This document shows, in pieces, positions 1-8,030 of a stretch of 64,000 nucleotides of DNA (the first letter of the stretch is position 1; every line of letters begins with the position of its first letter). The DNA is from Mucilaginibacter sp. KACC 22773 (GTDB lineage: Bacteria; Bacteroidota; Bacteroidia; Sphingobacteriales; Sphingobacteriaceae). Both the position numbers and the translations under genes were made by a program. The stretch lies in assembly GCF_028736215.1 (NCBI RefSeq), contig NZ_CP117883.1, positions 2,170,001-2,234,000 of the forward strand, read 5' to 3'. The notes under the pieces are model-generated. The model did no database searches and was not told the origin of the DNA. It saw only the letters and a program-made list of their open reading frames with translations.

Positions 1-104
1 ATCAAAATTATAGGTAAAACTTAACCAGGTTGATGCTTTATATTTAATTAAAAAACAAAATCAATGGGGGTAAAGCCCTGTTACCCTAAAAACAAATTAA
101 CTCA

Positions 105-545
105 ATGAAAAAGGCTTTTTTTATTCTTGGTATCTGTGCGGTAGTTTCTGCCTGTGGTGGCAATTCGGCAAGTAAAGGTGGTAGCGATAGTACCACGGCG
201 GCAAATCAAACTGCCAAGGCAACTAATTCTGATGCTGATACCAATGCTACTAAAACCGGTACCGAAGCGGCAGGTGGCTCGGCGGGCTCAAGTGCCGGCG
301 AAAAATTATTGGCGGCCAATGATTGTGGAACTTGTCATAAAGTTGACACAAAAGTTATTGGCCCATCCTTCCAGGATATCGCTAAGAAATATGACGCTTC
401 TGAAGCCAATATTGAGATGTTGGCCAAAAAAGTAATTGCCGGAGGTAGCGGTAACTGGGGGACAATGGCAATGACCCCGCACCCTGCACTTGCCGAAAGC
501 GATGCGAAAGAAATAGTACAATATATTCTTGCACAAAAAAAATAA
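105..545 (+). CDS. Lipoprotein c-type cytochrome
   Basis: Small exported electron carrier of 146 residues. The N-terminus is a lipoprotein signal with a cysteine at residue 17 (VSAC), so the protein should be anchored to a membrane facing the periplasm. A Ser/Thr/Ala/Gly-rich linker (about 18-65) leads into a class I cytochrome domain with one heme site CGTCH (74-78) and a likely axial methionine in the stretch WGTMAMTPH (Met123). Such cytochromes sit beside GMC/glucose dehydrogenase-type oxidoreductases in Bacteroidota and take electrons from sugar oxidation; the partner would lie upstream, outside this window. It is separated from the following isomerase operon by a weak hairpin, so co-transcription is uncertain. 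Heme attachment is certain from the motif; the redox partner is inferred. Confidence 0.9.
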   Translation: MKKAFFILGICAVVSACGGNSASKGGSDSTTAANQTAKATNSDADTNATKTGTEAAGGSAGSSAGEKLLAANDCGTCHKVDTKVIGPSFQDIAKKYDASEANIEMLAKKVIAGGSGNWGTMAMTPHPALAESDAKEIVQYILAQKK

Positions 546-601
546 CCCGATAATTTATAAGGGCAATAAGTTTTAGATAATCAGGCTGATCATTTAATAG
601 T

Positions 602-626
602 CCGGCAAGTATAGCCGGTGCTTTTT
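602..626 (+). terminator. Weak intrinsic terminator after the cytochrome gene
   Basis: A 5-bp GC stem (CCGGC / GCCGG, 602-606 and 614-618) is followed within three bases by five T residues. It lies 57 bases past the cytochrome stop codon. The stem is short, so termination may be partial. Confidence 0.4.
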
Positions 627-710
627 GTCCTGTTTTATAAAATTATTAAAGGTGCTTAACCAATTATAATCCGGAGAGTAACACTCCCCGGAATAAACCG
701 ATAATTAACC

Positions 711-1601
711 ATGGAATCAAATCAAAACAGGCGGTCGGCTATAAAAAATATAGTTACCGGTACAGCAGCCATTACCGCGGCCGGCATGTTATCGTCATTT
801 AAACCCGGGGAAAAAGAAATGGTAGTTGATACTGCGCTAAAAGGTAATATTAACCATGCCGTATGCCGCTGGTGCTATGGCGATATGACAGTTGAACAGC
901 TTTGCGCGGCCGCTAAAGATATTGGCATAAAAGGTATCGACCTGGTTGGCCCGGCAGACTGGCCCACACTTAAAAAGTATGGCCTGTACTCATCTATGTG
1001 TAACGGTGCCGAAATTAACCTGACTGATGGTTTTGGTGATACGCAGTTTCATGCCCAGTTGCATAAAAACTACAGCGAAATGATTCCCAAGGTTGCTGCA
1101 GCCGGTTATAAAAACCTGATCTGTTTTAGCGGCAGCCGTCGCGGAAAAGACAATGAAACCGGTTGGAATAATTGTGTGGAGGGTTTGAAACCAATGGTTG
1201 AACTGGCCGAAAAACACAACATTGTACTGGTAATGGAACTGCTGAACAGCAAAATTGACCACAAAGATTACCAATGCGACAGGGTAGAGTGGGGTGCCGA
1301 ACTGGCCAAAAGGATAGGATCGGAACATTTTAAATTGCTGTTTGATATTTATCACATGCAGATTGATGAAGGTGATGTGATCCGTAATATACGTCAATAT
1401 CACCCATATATTAACCACTACCATACAGGCGGCGTACCCGGCCGTAACGAGATTGACGAAACACAGGAGCTTTATTACCCGGCAATAATGAAAGCTATTG
1501 TAGAAACCGGTCATAAAGGTTTTGTTGCGCAGGAATTTATTCCGAAGCAAAAAGACAAGGTGGCATCGCTGCGTAAAGCGGTACATATTTGCGACGTTTA
1601 A
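711..1601 (+). CDS. Exported sugar isomerase/epimerase-like TIM-barrel protein
   Basis: A 296-residue xylose-isomerase-like TIM barrel (AP endonuclease 2 superfamily), resembling hydroxypyruvate isomerase. The N-terminus has a twin-arginine-like start (NRRSAIKNIV) and a hydrophobic stretch, so it is probably exported folded. Visible family features are the metal-ligand-type glutamate in VMELLNSK, the FDIYHMQ strand with Asp and His, HTGGVPGRNE and a C-terminal VAQEF with a ligand-type Glu. It is the first of three genes in one orientation, with short gaps to a second TIM barrel and a DUF1080 protein. In Bacteroidota this grouping goes with oxidation of glycosides to 3-keto forms followed by beta-elimination; a lyase or epimerase role on keto-sugars is therefore more likely than true hydroxypyruvate isomerase activity. 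Substrate not determinable here. Confidence 0.82.
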   Translation: MESNQNRRSAIKNIVTGTAAITAAGMLSSFKPGEKEMVVDTALKGNINHAVCRWCYGDMTVEQLCAAAKDIGIKGIDLVGPADWPTLKKYGLYSSMCNGAEINLTDGFGDTQFHAQLHKNYSEMIPKVAAAGYKNLICFSGSRRGKDNETGWNNCVEGLKPMVELAEKHNIVLVMELLNSKIDHKDYQCDRVEWGAELAKRIGSEHFKLLFDIYHMQIDEGDVIRNIRQYHPYINHYHTGGVPGRNEIDETQELYYPAIMKAIVETGHKGFVAQEFIPKQKDKVASLRKAVHICDV

Positions 1602-1651
1602 ACCTTATGGTTTAAATACACTCCAATGCTATATTAACCAAACAGAAATAC

Positions 1652-2527
1652 ATGACATCCAGAAGAACATTTTTAGCGCAGGCCGGTATACTTTCGGCAG
1701 GTGCAATGTTAGCGCCGTCTTTATTATCGGCAAAAGAAAAGAAAGGTGCGGGCCTGCAGTTATATAGCTTGCGTAACGAGTTACCTGCCGATGTAAAAGG
1801 TGTAATAGGTAAAGTGGCTAAAGCTGGTTACAAAGAAGTGGAAACCTTTGGCTATAACAAAGAAAAAGGCTACTGGGGACTGCCCAGCAAAGATTTTGGA
1901 ACGTTGTTAAAGGATAACGGACTCAGCAGCCCAAGCGGTCACTATGGTTTAGACTCGTACTTTGGCGAAGGAAAAACCGATGATTTAAATATGTATGTGG
2001 AGGTTGCCAACACCATTGGTCAAACTTATATCATAGTACCTTCATTAAACTATAATTTCATAAAAACGGTTGACGACTGTAAAGGTGTTGCCGAAAAAAT
2101 GAATAAAGCTGCCGAGATATGCAAGGCGTCGGGTTTAAAATTAGGTTACCACAACCATAACTTTGAATGGGCGCCGGTTGGCGATACCACGTTTTACGAT
2201 GTAGTATTAAACAATACCGACCCTAAACTGGTTAATATGGAGATGGATTTATACTGGGTGGTACGGGCCGGCCAGGATCCTTTGGCTATTTTTGAAAAGC
2301 ACCCCGGACGTTTTACTTTTGTGCATATTAAAGACAGGGATAAAACCAATCCAAACCTGAATACCGAGATAGGTACAGGCGATATTGATTTTGTGAAGAT
2401 ATTGGGCAAAGCACAACAGGCGGGTATAAAACACTTTATTGTTGAGCAAGAGAATTTTACCAATATTGATCCATATGTAAGCATAGCCAAAAGCGCTGCC
2501 TACTTAAAAAGTACGCTTCACATATAA
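1652..2527 (+). CDS. Exported sugar isomerase/epimerase-like TIM-barrel protein (second copy)
   Basis: A 291-residue protein of the same TIM-barrel superfamily as its upstream neighbour but clearly divergent from it. The signal is a good Tat motif (SRRTFLAQAG) followed by an alanine-rich hydrophobic segment ending near residue 27. Family marks include GLQLYSLR at the first strand, YHNHNFEW with histidines, MEMDLYWV (metal-ligand-type Glu/Asp), FVHIKDRD and IVEQE near the C-terminus. The gap to the upstream gene is 50 bases and to the DUF1080 gene 16 bases, so the three genes probably form one transcript. Two different exported barrels side by side suggest successive steps on one keto-sugar substrate rather than redundancy. 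That pathway reading is inference. Confidence 0.85.
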   Translation: MTSRRTFLAQAGILSAGAMLAPSLLSAKEKKGAGLQLYSLRNELPADVKGVIGKVAKAGYKEVETFGYNKEKGYWGLPSKDFGTLLKDNGLSSPSGHYGLDSYFGEGKTDDLNMYVEVANTIGQTYIIVPSLNYNFIKTVDDCKGVAEKMNKAAEICKASGLKLGYHNHNFEWAPVGDTTFYDVVLNNTDPKLVNMEMDLYWVVRAGQDPLAIFEKHPGRFTFVHIKDRDKTNPNLNTEIGTGDIDFVKILGKAQQAGIKHFIVEQENFTNIDPYVSIAKSAAYLKSTLHI

Positions 2528-2543
2528 TAAACCAAATAACAAC

Positions 2544-3314
2544 ATGAAATATTCAATAATATTAACAACCATTTTAGCCGGGAGTTTTTTAATGGCTAAT
2601 GCGCAAAATGCTAAACCAGAGGATACCGAAATTTGGGAGCCAATTCCTAAAGCAGTAGTGCCGGGTAAGGTTTTGGGCGATGCCCCTTCTGACGCTATTA
2701 TTTTGTTTAATGGTAAAGGCCTTGATGAGTGGGTTGACGTAGAAACCCAAACACCGGCTAAATGGACGGTAAAGGGCGATGTGCTTACAGTAAATAAAGC
2801 TACCGGAAATATAGAAACAAAGAAAAAATTTACTAATTATCAATTACACATTGAGTGGCGTGTGCCTGCGAGCATTACAGGCAGCGGCCAGGCCCGTGGC
2901 AATAGCGGCGTGTTTTTAGCATCAATAGGTAAAGGTGATGCCGGTTATGAGCTACAGGTTTTAGATTCGTACAACAACAAAACTTACGTAAACGGCATGG
3001 CAGGCAGTTTGTACAAACAGGTTATCCCGTTGGCAAACCCAGGCCGCAAACCAGGCGAGTGGAATGTGTATGATGTGGTATGGACAGCCCCTGTGTTTAA
3101 CCAGGACGGTACACTAAAATCTGCCGCAAGGGCAACCGTTTTCTTTAACGGCGTATTGGTTGAAAACAACTTTGAACTGCTTGGCCCAACCCAATACATT
3201 GGTAAACCATCTTATGAAGGTAAAGCCCATGGCGCATCGCCAATAAAACTGCAAGCGCATGGCGATAAAAGCGAACCGCTTAGCTTCCGCAATATCTGGG
3301 TAAGGGAATTGTAA
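2544..3314 (+). CDS. DUF1080 protein, probable 3-keto-disaccharide hydrolase family
   Basis: A 256-residue secreted protein with a Sec signal peptide (cleavage near the AQA at residues 20-22) and one DUF1080 domain, a concanavalin-like jelly roll. Typical marks are ILFNGKGLDEWVD at the start, the FTNYQLHIEWR strand, GNSGVFLA, GYELQVLDSY and the final LSFRNIWVREL. The family is known for 3-keto-glucoside hydrolase or eliminase activity, and occurs with TIM-barrel isomerases and dehydrogenases exactly as here. It is the last gene of the three-gene operon and is followed by a clear intrinsic terminator. Expected location: periplasm. Activity is assigned by family and context only. Confidence 0.88.
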   Translation: MKYSIILTTILAGSFLMANAQNAKPEDTEIWEPIPKAVVPGKVLGDAPSDAIILFNGKGLDEWVDVETQTPAKWTVKGDVLTVNKATGNIETKKKFTNYQLHIEWRVPASITGSGQARGNSGVFLASIGKGDAGYELQVLDSYNNKTYVNGMAGSLYKQVIPLANPGRKPGEWNVYDVVWTAPVFNQDGTLKSAARATVFFNGVLVENNFELLGPTQYIGKPSYEGKAHGASPIKLQAHGDKSEPLSFRNIWVREL

Positions 3315-3336
3315 GTAATTATTAAAAATGTTTGAG

Positions 3337-3370
3337 AAGCCTGTTCCTGATTTATGGAACGGGCTTTTTA
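3337..3370 (+). terminator. Intrinsic terminator of the isomerase-DUF1080 operon
   Basis: An 11-bp stem with one G-T pair (3337-3347 against 3356-3366) encloses an 8-base loop and runs into a T tract. It starts 23 bases after the DUF1080 stop codon. Confidence 0.8.
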
Positions 3371-3496
3371 AGTTTATAATGGCGCAAAATTTCTCTACCC
3401 AAAAAACTTTATCTTGTTGAGAAAATGGCGCAAATAAATTAATAAAATGCCCGAAAATTAGAATTTGAAATTATATTTACGAAATTTTAAGCATCC

Positions 3497-4279
3497 ATGA
3501 AAACACAACTTACCCGTATTTTAACCTTGGCTTTTAGCTTTTTGCTTTTTGCTTTCAGCTTATCCGCCTCGCCCAAAAGGTATTATTACGAGCTTAAAGT
3601 TTATCATTATAAAACATTGGATCAGGAAGCTAAGATTGAGCATTATTTAAAAGATGCCTATTTGCCCGCGCTACACAGGGCAGGCATACCCAATGTTGGT
3701 GTGTTTAAACCGATAAAGCAGGATACAGCCGACATGCGTATTTATGTTTACACACCTTTTACCAGCTTAGATAAGCTTACCGGCATTGATAAAAAATTAC
3801 AAGGTGATACCCAATATTTTACCGATGGGGAGGAGTATATGAACGCCGATTATAAAGATGCCCCGTATACGCGCATTGAAATTATGATATTGCACGCTTT
3901 TCCGGGCATGCCGGCGCCCTCGGTTCCACAGCTTACCGGTAATAAAGCAGATAGGGTTTACGAACTCAGAAGCTATGAAAGCCCCACAGAAAAATATAAC
4001 TACAATAAAGTGCGCATGTTTAATGACGGCGACGAGATAGGCCTGTTTAAACGCCTTGGTTTTAACGCGGTTTTTTACTCGGAGGTTGTTTCAGGCTCGC
4101 ACATGCCCAACCTTATGTACATGACTACTTTTAACAGTAAAGAAGAAAGAGAAAAGCACTGGGCAGCGTTTAGTAACGATACCTATTGGAAAACCCTCTC
4201 GGCAAAAGCCGAGTATCAGCACAATGTGTCGAAAGCTGATATCTTTTTTCTTTTCCCAACGGATTATTCTGATTATTAG
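3497..4279 (+). CDS. Secreted NIPSNAP-domain protein
   Basis: A 260-residue protein with a strong Sec signal peptide (hydrophobic 8-22, cleavage near SASP). Two ferredoxin-like NIPSNAP units can be seen: one starting YYYELKVYHYK (about 28-130) and a second starting DRVYELRSYES (about 152-255), where the RxYELRxY pattern is characteristic. NIPSNAP family members are dimeric alpha-beta barrel proteins without an agreed reaction. In Bacteroidota exported versions are often found next to sugar isomerase and DUF1080 genes, as here, which hints at a link with keto-sugar metabolism. The gene is monocistronic by appearance: it follows a terminator and the next gene is 240 bases away. Confidence 0.85.
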   Translation: MKTQLTRILTLAFSFLLFAFSLSASPKRYYYELKVYHYKTLDQEAKIEHYLKDAYLPALHRAGIPNVGVFKPIKQDTADMRIYVYTPFTSLDKLTGIDKKLQGDTQYFTDGEEYMNADYKDAPYTRIEIMILHAFPGMPAPSVPQLTGNKADRVYELRSYESPTEKYNYNKVRMFNDGDEIGLFKRLGFNAVFYSEVVSGSHMPNLMYMTTFNSKEEREKHWAAFSNDTYWKTLSAKAEYQHNVSKADIFFLFPTDYSDY

Positions 4280-4521
4280 GCAATCCATTTAGTTGTAGTT
4301 GTTAAAAAGCAACAGTTGTATGTTTTTGCGCTCTATTGTTACAAAAAAGCATTGCTTATAAAGTAACTATTGCAGGTTTGTACCGATCACCTGTTTAAGT
4401 CGCATCTGATATCCTGTTTTTTTTAGCAGATACCCTGCGATTAATATTAAATTGAGCTTTAAGCCGGAATATTCCTGAAATTGCCAATAAAGGCTTGATT
4501 TTTGTTAAGAAAGGTGCATAG

Positions 4522-4881
4522 GTGGGAAATTTAAAAAAAATCATGATAGCGGACGATGATCCGGGGATTGTGGATGCGGTAGAGATCATATTAGATTTTG
4601 AAGGATACGAGGTTTCGTCGACCGTTAACGGTGCCACGGTTTTGGATATGAAAACAGAATTTCCCGACTTGCTGTTACTTGATATCTGGATGTCTGGCTC
4701 TGATGGCCGCGATATTTGCCGCGAACTTAAACACCGGTCAGATACCAGGGCAATTCCCATTATCATGATATCAGCCAGCCGCGATATCGAACGCTCCGCT
4801 TACGAAGCTGGTGCCGATGACTTTCTGGCCAAGCCTTTTGAAATTGACGATCTTTTAGGAAAAATAAAACGATTGTTGTAG
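4522..4881 (+). CDS. Single-domain response regulator (CheY-like)
   Basis: A 119-residue stand-alone receiver domain without output domain. The acidic pocket is ADDD (10-13), the phospho-acceptor is Asp54 in LLLDIWM, the conserved Ser/Thr position is in MISAS, and Lys104 is in LAKPF. The start is a GTG; an ATG seven codons later would cut into the first beta strand, so GTG is preferred. No histidine kinase is adjacent: the gene before is NIPSNAP and the gene after is convergent. It may be phosphorylated by a distant or hybrid kinase and act through protein interaction. Confidence 0.85.
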   Translation: MGNLKKIMIADDDPGIVDAVEIILDFEGYEVSSTVNGATVLDMKTEFPDLLLLDIWMSGSDGRDICRELKHRSDTRAIPIIMISASRDIERSAYEAGADDFLAKPFEIDDLLGKIKRLL

Positions 4882-4889
4882 ATAAAAAT

Positions 4890-4936
4890 CCTCCCTTAAT
4901 TGCTGTGGTATAAATATACCGCACCATTAAGAGAGG
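4890..4936. terminator. Bidirectional terminator between convergent genes
   Basis: Arms 4890-4900 and 4926-4936 pair over 11 bp with one mismatch, and the inner bases (GTGGTAT / ATACC) can extend the stem. It sits exactly between the receiver gene on the plus strand and the glycosidase gene on the minus strand and would serve both. Confidence 0.65.
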
Positions 4937-4948
4937 ACTAAGACGCTT

Positions 4949-6619
4949 TCAGGCCCAATCAAAGTCAACTACTGTTCCGTCGAGTTTCCATTTTTGCGGC
5001 AGCATTGTCTCCATCCAATCTAAAGGTTCGCCTAACGGCAATACTTTAGCTGCACTGGCAAAGGCTTTTTTAACGGCAGTCTTTTGTTCGGCACCCATAG
5101 CTTCGGGCTGCCCGGATACAAATAGGGGGGCGCCGCTTTTTGCCAATAATTCAAGCCACTGCTTGTTACGGCCCCATGCTATTTTAGTAGTTATACCTAC
5201 ACAATCACCATCTACAGCATAAAATTTATTGTGCTGCGGCAGGCGGAAAGCCAGCGTGTTTACACCCATTTTGCGTGTGCGTTCCCATTCGTTTCCGCTG
5301 GTGTCATCACCTATTCGGCACATCTCAAAAATGCCTGCGCTTAAATGGCTCATGGTATTACAGCCTATTACATATATCCCATCGCCTGCTGCTTCACGGA
5401 TATCGCGGTACAAATCAAGAATGATTTCGGCTGTGGTTTTACTGCGGTCATTATAATTCCAGTTGGGTGCTGTAATACTGTCCTTCATATCAAAACCCCA
5501 ACGGCCCGTGATATCGTAAGTGGTAAAATCGTGCTTTACCATTTGATACCCCCATTGCTTGTAAAAGGTGAAATTACGCTTAATACGCTCCCGGTTTTCG
5601 GGGATGGTAGGGTCGAGCGTTGGATTTTTAGGATCGTCGCGGCCCGGAATTTTTGGTGCAAGCAAGCTCGTCTTTTCATCATGACGGGCGCACAACGGGC
5701 GCATCCATAAGCCCGGGCGCATGCCCAGTTTCTTAATCTCGTCGCCCAACAGGTGCATATCCTTAAACTTATCGTTCGGCTTGCTAAAATCATCGTTCCA
5801 GCCGCCATCCCCTGGCAATAGTGGCGAATAGGTTGCCCAGCCCGCGTCAATTACCGAAAATGGTTTGTTATTGGTATCGGTAACCAGTTCGCTCATCATG
5901 GCGGTGGTTTGTTTTATCAGGTCGAAATTGTTGTTGCCATAGGCAAAATACCAATCGTTTATGCCATAAATAGGTTGTTTGGGTAATCGCGGTTTTTCGC
6001 ACATGATACCACAAAAGCGATGGTCGGTATAAAAAGCGTTTTCGCCCGGCTTGCTGTGCGTGGTTACAATATCTGCTGCATGCAGGGTGCGGTTTCCCAG
6101 CAATACGCCATTGCCGCCCGAATGGGTATCCAGGTTAAGGTCAAGGTGGTTTTGATCCAATCCCCACCAGCAAATGCTGCCCGCACCTGTTTTTACACCA
6201 AAGCAGGCAGTTTGTTTCCCATCATTTATTAATATATACCATGGGCTTTTACTCCCATCAAAGCCCGATTTCCATTTTAAATCGCCATAGGAGCGTTCCC
6301 AATGATCGCCAAGGTATTTTGCCGATGATGGCGTATTGTGTTTCCAGCGCAACCTAACGGCGCTCAGTGGTTGTGTTGGCGACTGTAGGTAGATGGCTTT
6401 AGTATTGCCATTAGTTTTAAAATCAACCTCGATATCCTTGTAGGTGAATTTTGTGCCGCCGGAAGCTTTTAGCTTAACCCATTCTTCACCGGATTGCGCC
6501 CAAACCTCGTCGGGTGCATTCATAGTTGATGTTTGGGCTGATGCAGCATAAGTTAGGCGGCTAAACAGTACGGCGGCACCGGTTGTTGCCGTCAGTTTCA
6601 GGAAATGTCGTCTTTGCAT
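4949..6619 (-). CDS. Exported clan GH-D-like glycoside hydrolase
   Basis: A 556-residue exported enzyme. The N-terminus MQRRHFLKLTATTG carries a twin-arginine-type motif followed by a hydrophobic stretch. A beta-sandwich N-terminal region (about 30-210) precedes a TIM barrel that resembles GH27/GH36 alpha-galactosidases: YGINDWYFAYG, FSVIDAGWA, MRPGLWMRPLC, then VKHDFTTYD where Asp364 is the likely nucleophile, and a CRIGDDTSGNEW loop in which Asp438 or Asp439 is the likely acid/base. The usual family length is similar. It is isolated, with its own convergent terminator. The sugar removed could be alpha-galactose or a related alpha-linked sugar; the exact family is not certain from reading alone. 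Confidence 0.68.
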   Translation of the reverse strand: MQRRHFLKLTATTGAAVLFSRLTYAASAQTSTMNAPDEVWAQSGEEWVKLKASGGTKFTYKDIEVDFKTNGNTKAIYLQSPTQPLSAVRLRWKHNTPSSAKYLGDHWERSYGDLKWKSGFDGSKSPWYILINDGKQTACFGVKTGAGSICWWGLDQNHLDLNLDTHSGGNGVLLGNRTLHAADIVTTHSKPGENAFYTDHRFCGIMCEKPRLPKQPIYGINDWYFAYGNNNFDLIKQTTAMMSELVTDTNNKPFSVIDAGWATYSPLLPGDGGWNDDFSKPNDKFKDMHLLGDEIKKLGMRPGLWMRPLCARHDEKTSLLAPKIPGRDDPKNPTLDPTIPENRERIKRNFTFYKQWGYQMVKHDFTTYDITGRWGFDMKDSITAPNWNYNDRSKTTAEIILDLYRDIREAAGDGIYVIGCNTMSHLSAGIFEMCRIGDDTSGNEWERTRKMGVNTLAFRLPQHNKFYAVDGDCVGITTKIAWGRNKQWLELLAKSGAPLFVSGQPEAMGAEQKTAVKKAFASAAKVLPLGEPLDWMETMLPQKWKLDGTVVDFDWA

Positions 6620-6731
6620 AGTATAGTGATGTTCTGAATTGGATATACAACATTACTAAAAGCATTTAGTGATTTAAAATAAAATATTGCAAATTGTTGG
6701 TGCTAAAACGACTAAAGCTATTTTGCGTGCT

Positions 6732-8030
6732 CTAAAACCAAATGGCAAACTCGGTTTGCCCCGCGGTTATGGTTTTTAAACTAAATTCAAAACCATGGTT
6801 TAGGAGTATCTCGCGTGTTAAGGTAAGCCCTATACCTTGTCCATCTTTTTTGGTGCTGAAGAAGGGCGAAAACAGGTTGCTGTTTTGTTCGGCAGTGATG
6901 CCTTTGCCCGTATCGGCAATGATGAGTTTCCGTTCTTTGGAGAAGAGCGCGAATTTTACCAGCCCTTTATCTTCAATAGCTTCAATGGCATTTTTAACAA
7001 TGTTTATGAGCGCCTGCTCCAGTTGTTGCTCATCGGCCATGATGCTTAAGGCTTCATCGGGCAGGTTAAATTCAAATTCAACGCCTTTTCCATTGGCTTT
7101 TGCCTGCATAAGGGTGGCTACCGACCGAACAAGCTTTTGAAGTAAAACAGGTTGTTTATTGGCAGGCGGGAGTTTCACCAGATCGGCAAAGTTGCGCATA
7201 AACAGGTTGAGGTTTTGGTTGCGGTCCATGGCTATCTGTAAGGCATCCTTAAGGGTATCAAACTCATGCCCGGCCCATAGCTGGTCGGTTTTCATGGCCG
7301 ATTGCATAATGGAATTTACCGGCCCGATGGTATTGTTCACTTCATGTGCCATCATACGGATAACCTTGCCGTAAACCTTTTTCTCGGCCGCCAGAATCTC
7401 GGCAGTTAAATCCTCTATCATAATAAAATGACGCGAAAACCCCCGGTCAACAAAATGCGATTTCTGGAGCTTGAACGAATTTATACCGTCCGGCTTTACC
7501 ACTGCAGTTTCGCCTGATTTAAGTAATCTCATCTGCGCAAACAGGGGATGGTCAAGGTCATAAATGGAATTGCCTTGTAACTTATCATCCGGGATAGCCA
7601 ATAATTGCAGGGCTTTTGGGTTTATTTGTTGTATCCGGTCGTCAAAATCTAATATAACGATGCCGGTAGGTGAGGTATAGATCAGTTTTTCCAAAAAGAA
7701 ATGTTGCTGTTCCTGCCTTGTACGTTCTGTTCTTAACTCGTCCATCATATGATTATATACATCAATTAATGTGTCAACCTCGTGCCTGCCGGTTGATAAA
7801 AATTTTACGTTAAAATCCTTGTCTTTTATGGCATCCAGCCCCTGCATTAATAATTTTAAAGGATTTATGAGTTGCCGGTAAAGCTGCACCGATACTACTA
7901 CAGAAATAAGTACAAATACCTCAGATGCGATAAAGAAAACCTTGTTTTGCTGGAAAATAAAATAAGTGAGCACCAGCGTTACCAGGTGCAGTGTTACAAC
8001 AAATAAAACATATTTAGTCCTCAGCTTCAT
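6732..8030 (-). CDS. Membrane sensor histidine kinase (NtrY-like), partner of the sigma-54 activator
   Basis: A kinase of 432 residues when started at the ATG at 8030; a longer reading frame exists upstream but lies inside the regulator gene. Two N-terminal membrane helices (about 5-48) have almost no periplasmic loop between them, so it probably senses something in or at the membrane. A HAMP-like linker, a PAS domain (about 115-205) and a transmitter follow. The phospho-acceptor box reads MMAHEVNNTIGPV, with Asn where most kinases have Pro after HExxN. ATP-lid motifs are IVKNAIEAI, IADTGKGI and GIGLTLTREI. The start overlaps the end of the upstream regulator gene by 17 bases, which implies translational coupling. 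It should phosphorylate that regulator. Confidence 0.88.
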   Translation of the reverse strand: MKLRTKYVLFVVTLHLVTLVLTYFIFQQNKVFFIASEVFVLISVVVSVQLYRQLINPLKLLMQGLDAIKDKDFNVKFLSTGRHEVDTLIDVYNHMMDELRTERTRQEQQHFFLEKLIYTSPTGIVILDFDDRIQQINPKALQLLAIPDDKLQGNSIYDLDHPLFAQMRLLKSGETAVVKPDGINSFKLQKSHFVDRGFSRHFIMIEDLTAEILAAEKKVYGKVIRMMAHEVNNTIGPVNSIMQSAMKTDQLWAGHEFDTLKDALQIAMDRNQNLNLFMRNFADLVKLPPANKQPVLLQKLVRSVATLMQAKANGKGVEFEFNLPDEALSIMADEQQLEQALINIVKNAIEAIEDKGLVKFALFSKERKLIIADTGKGITAEQNSNLFSPFFSTKKDGQGIGLTLTREILLNHGFEFSLKTITAGQTEFAIWF

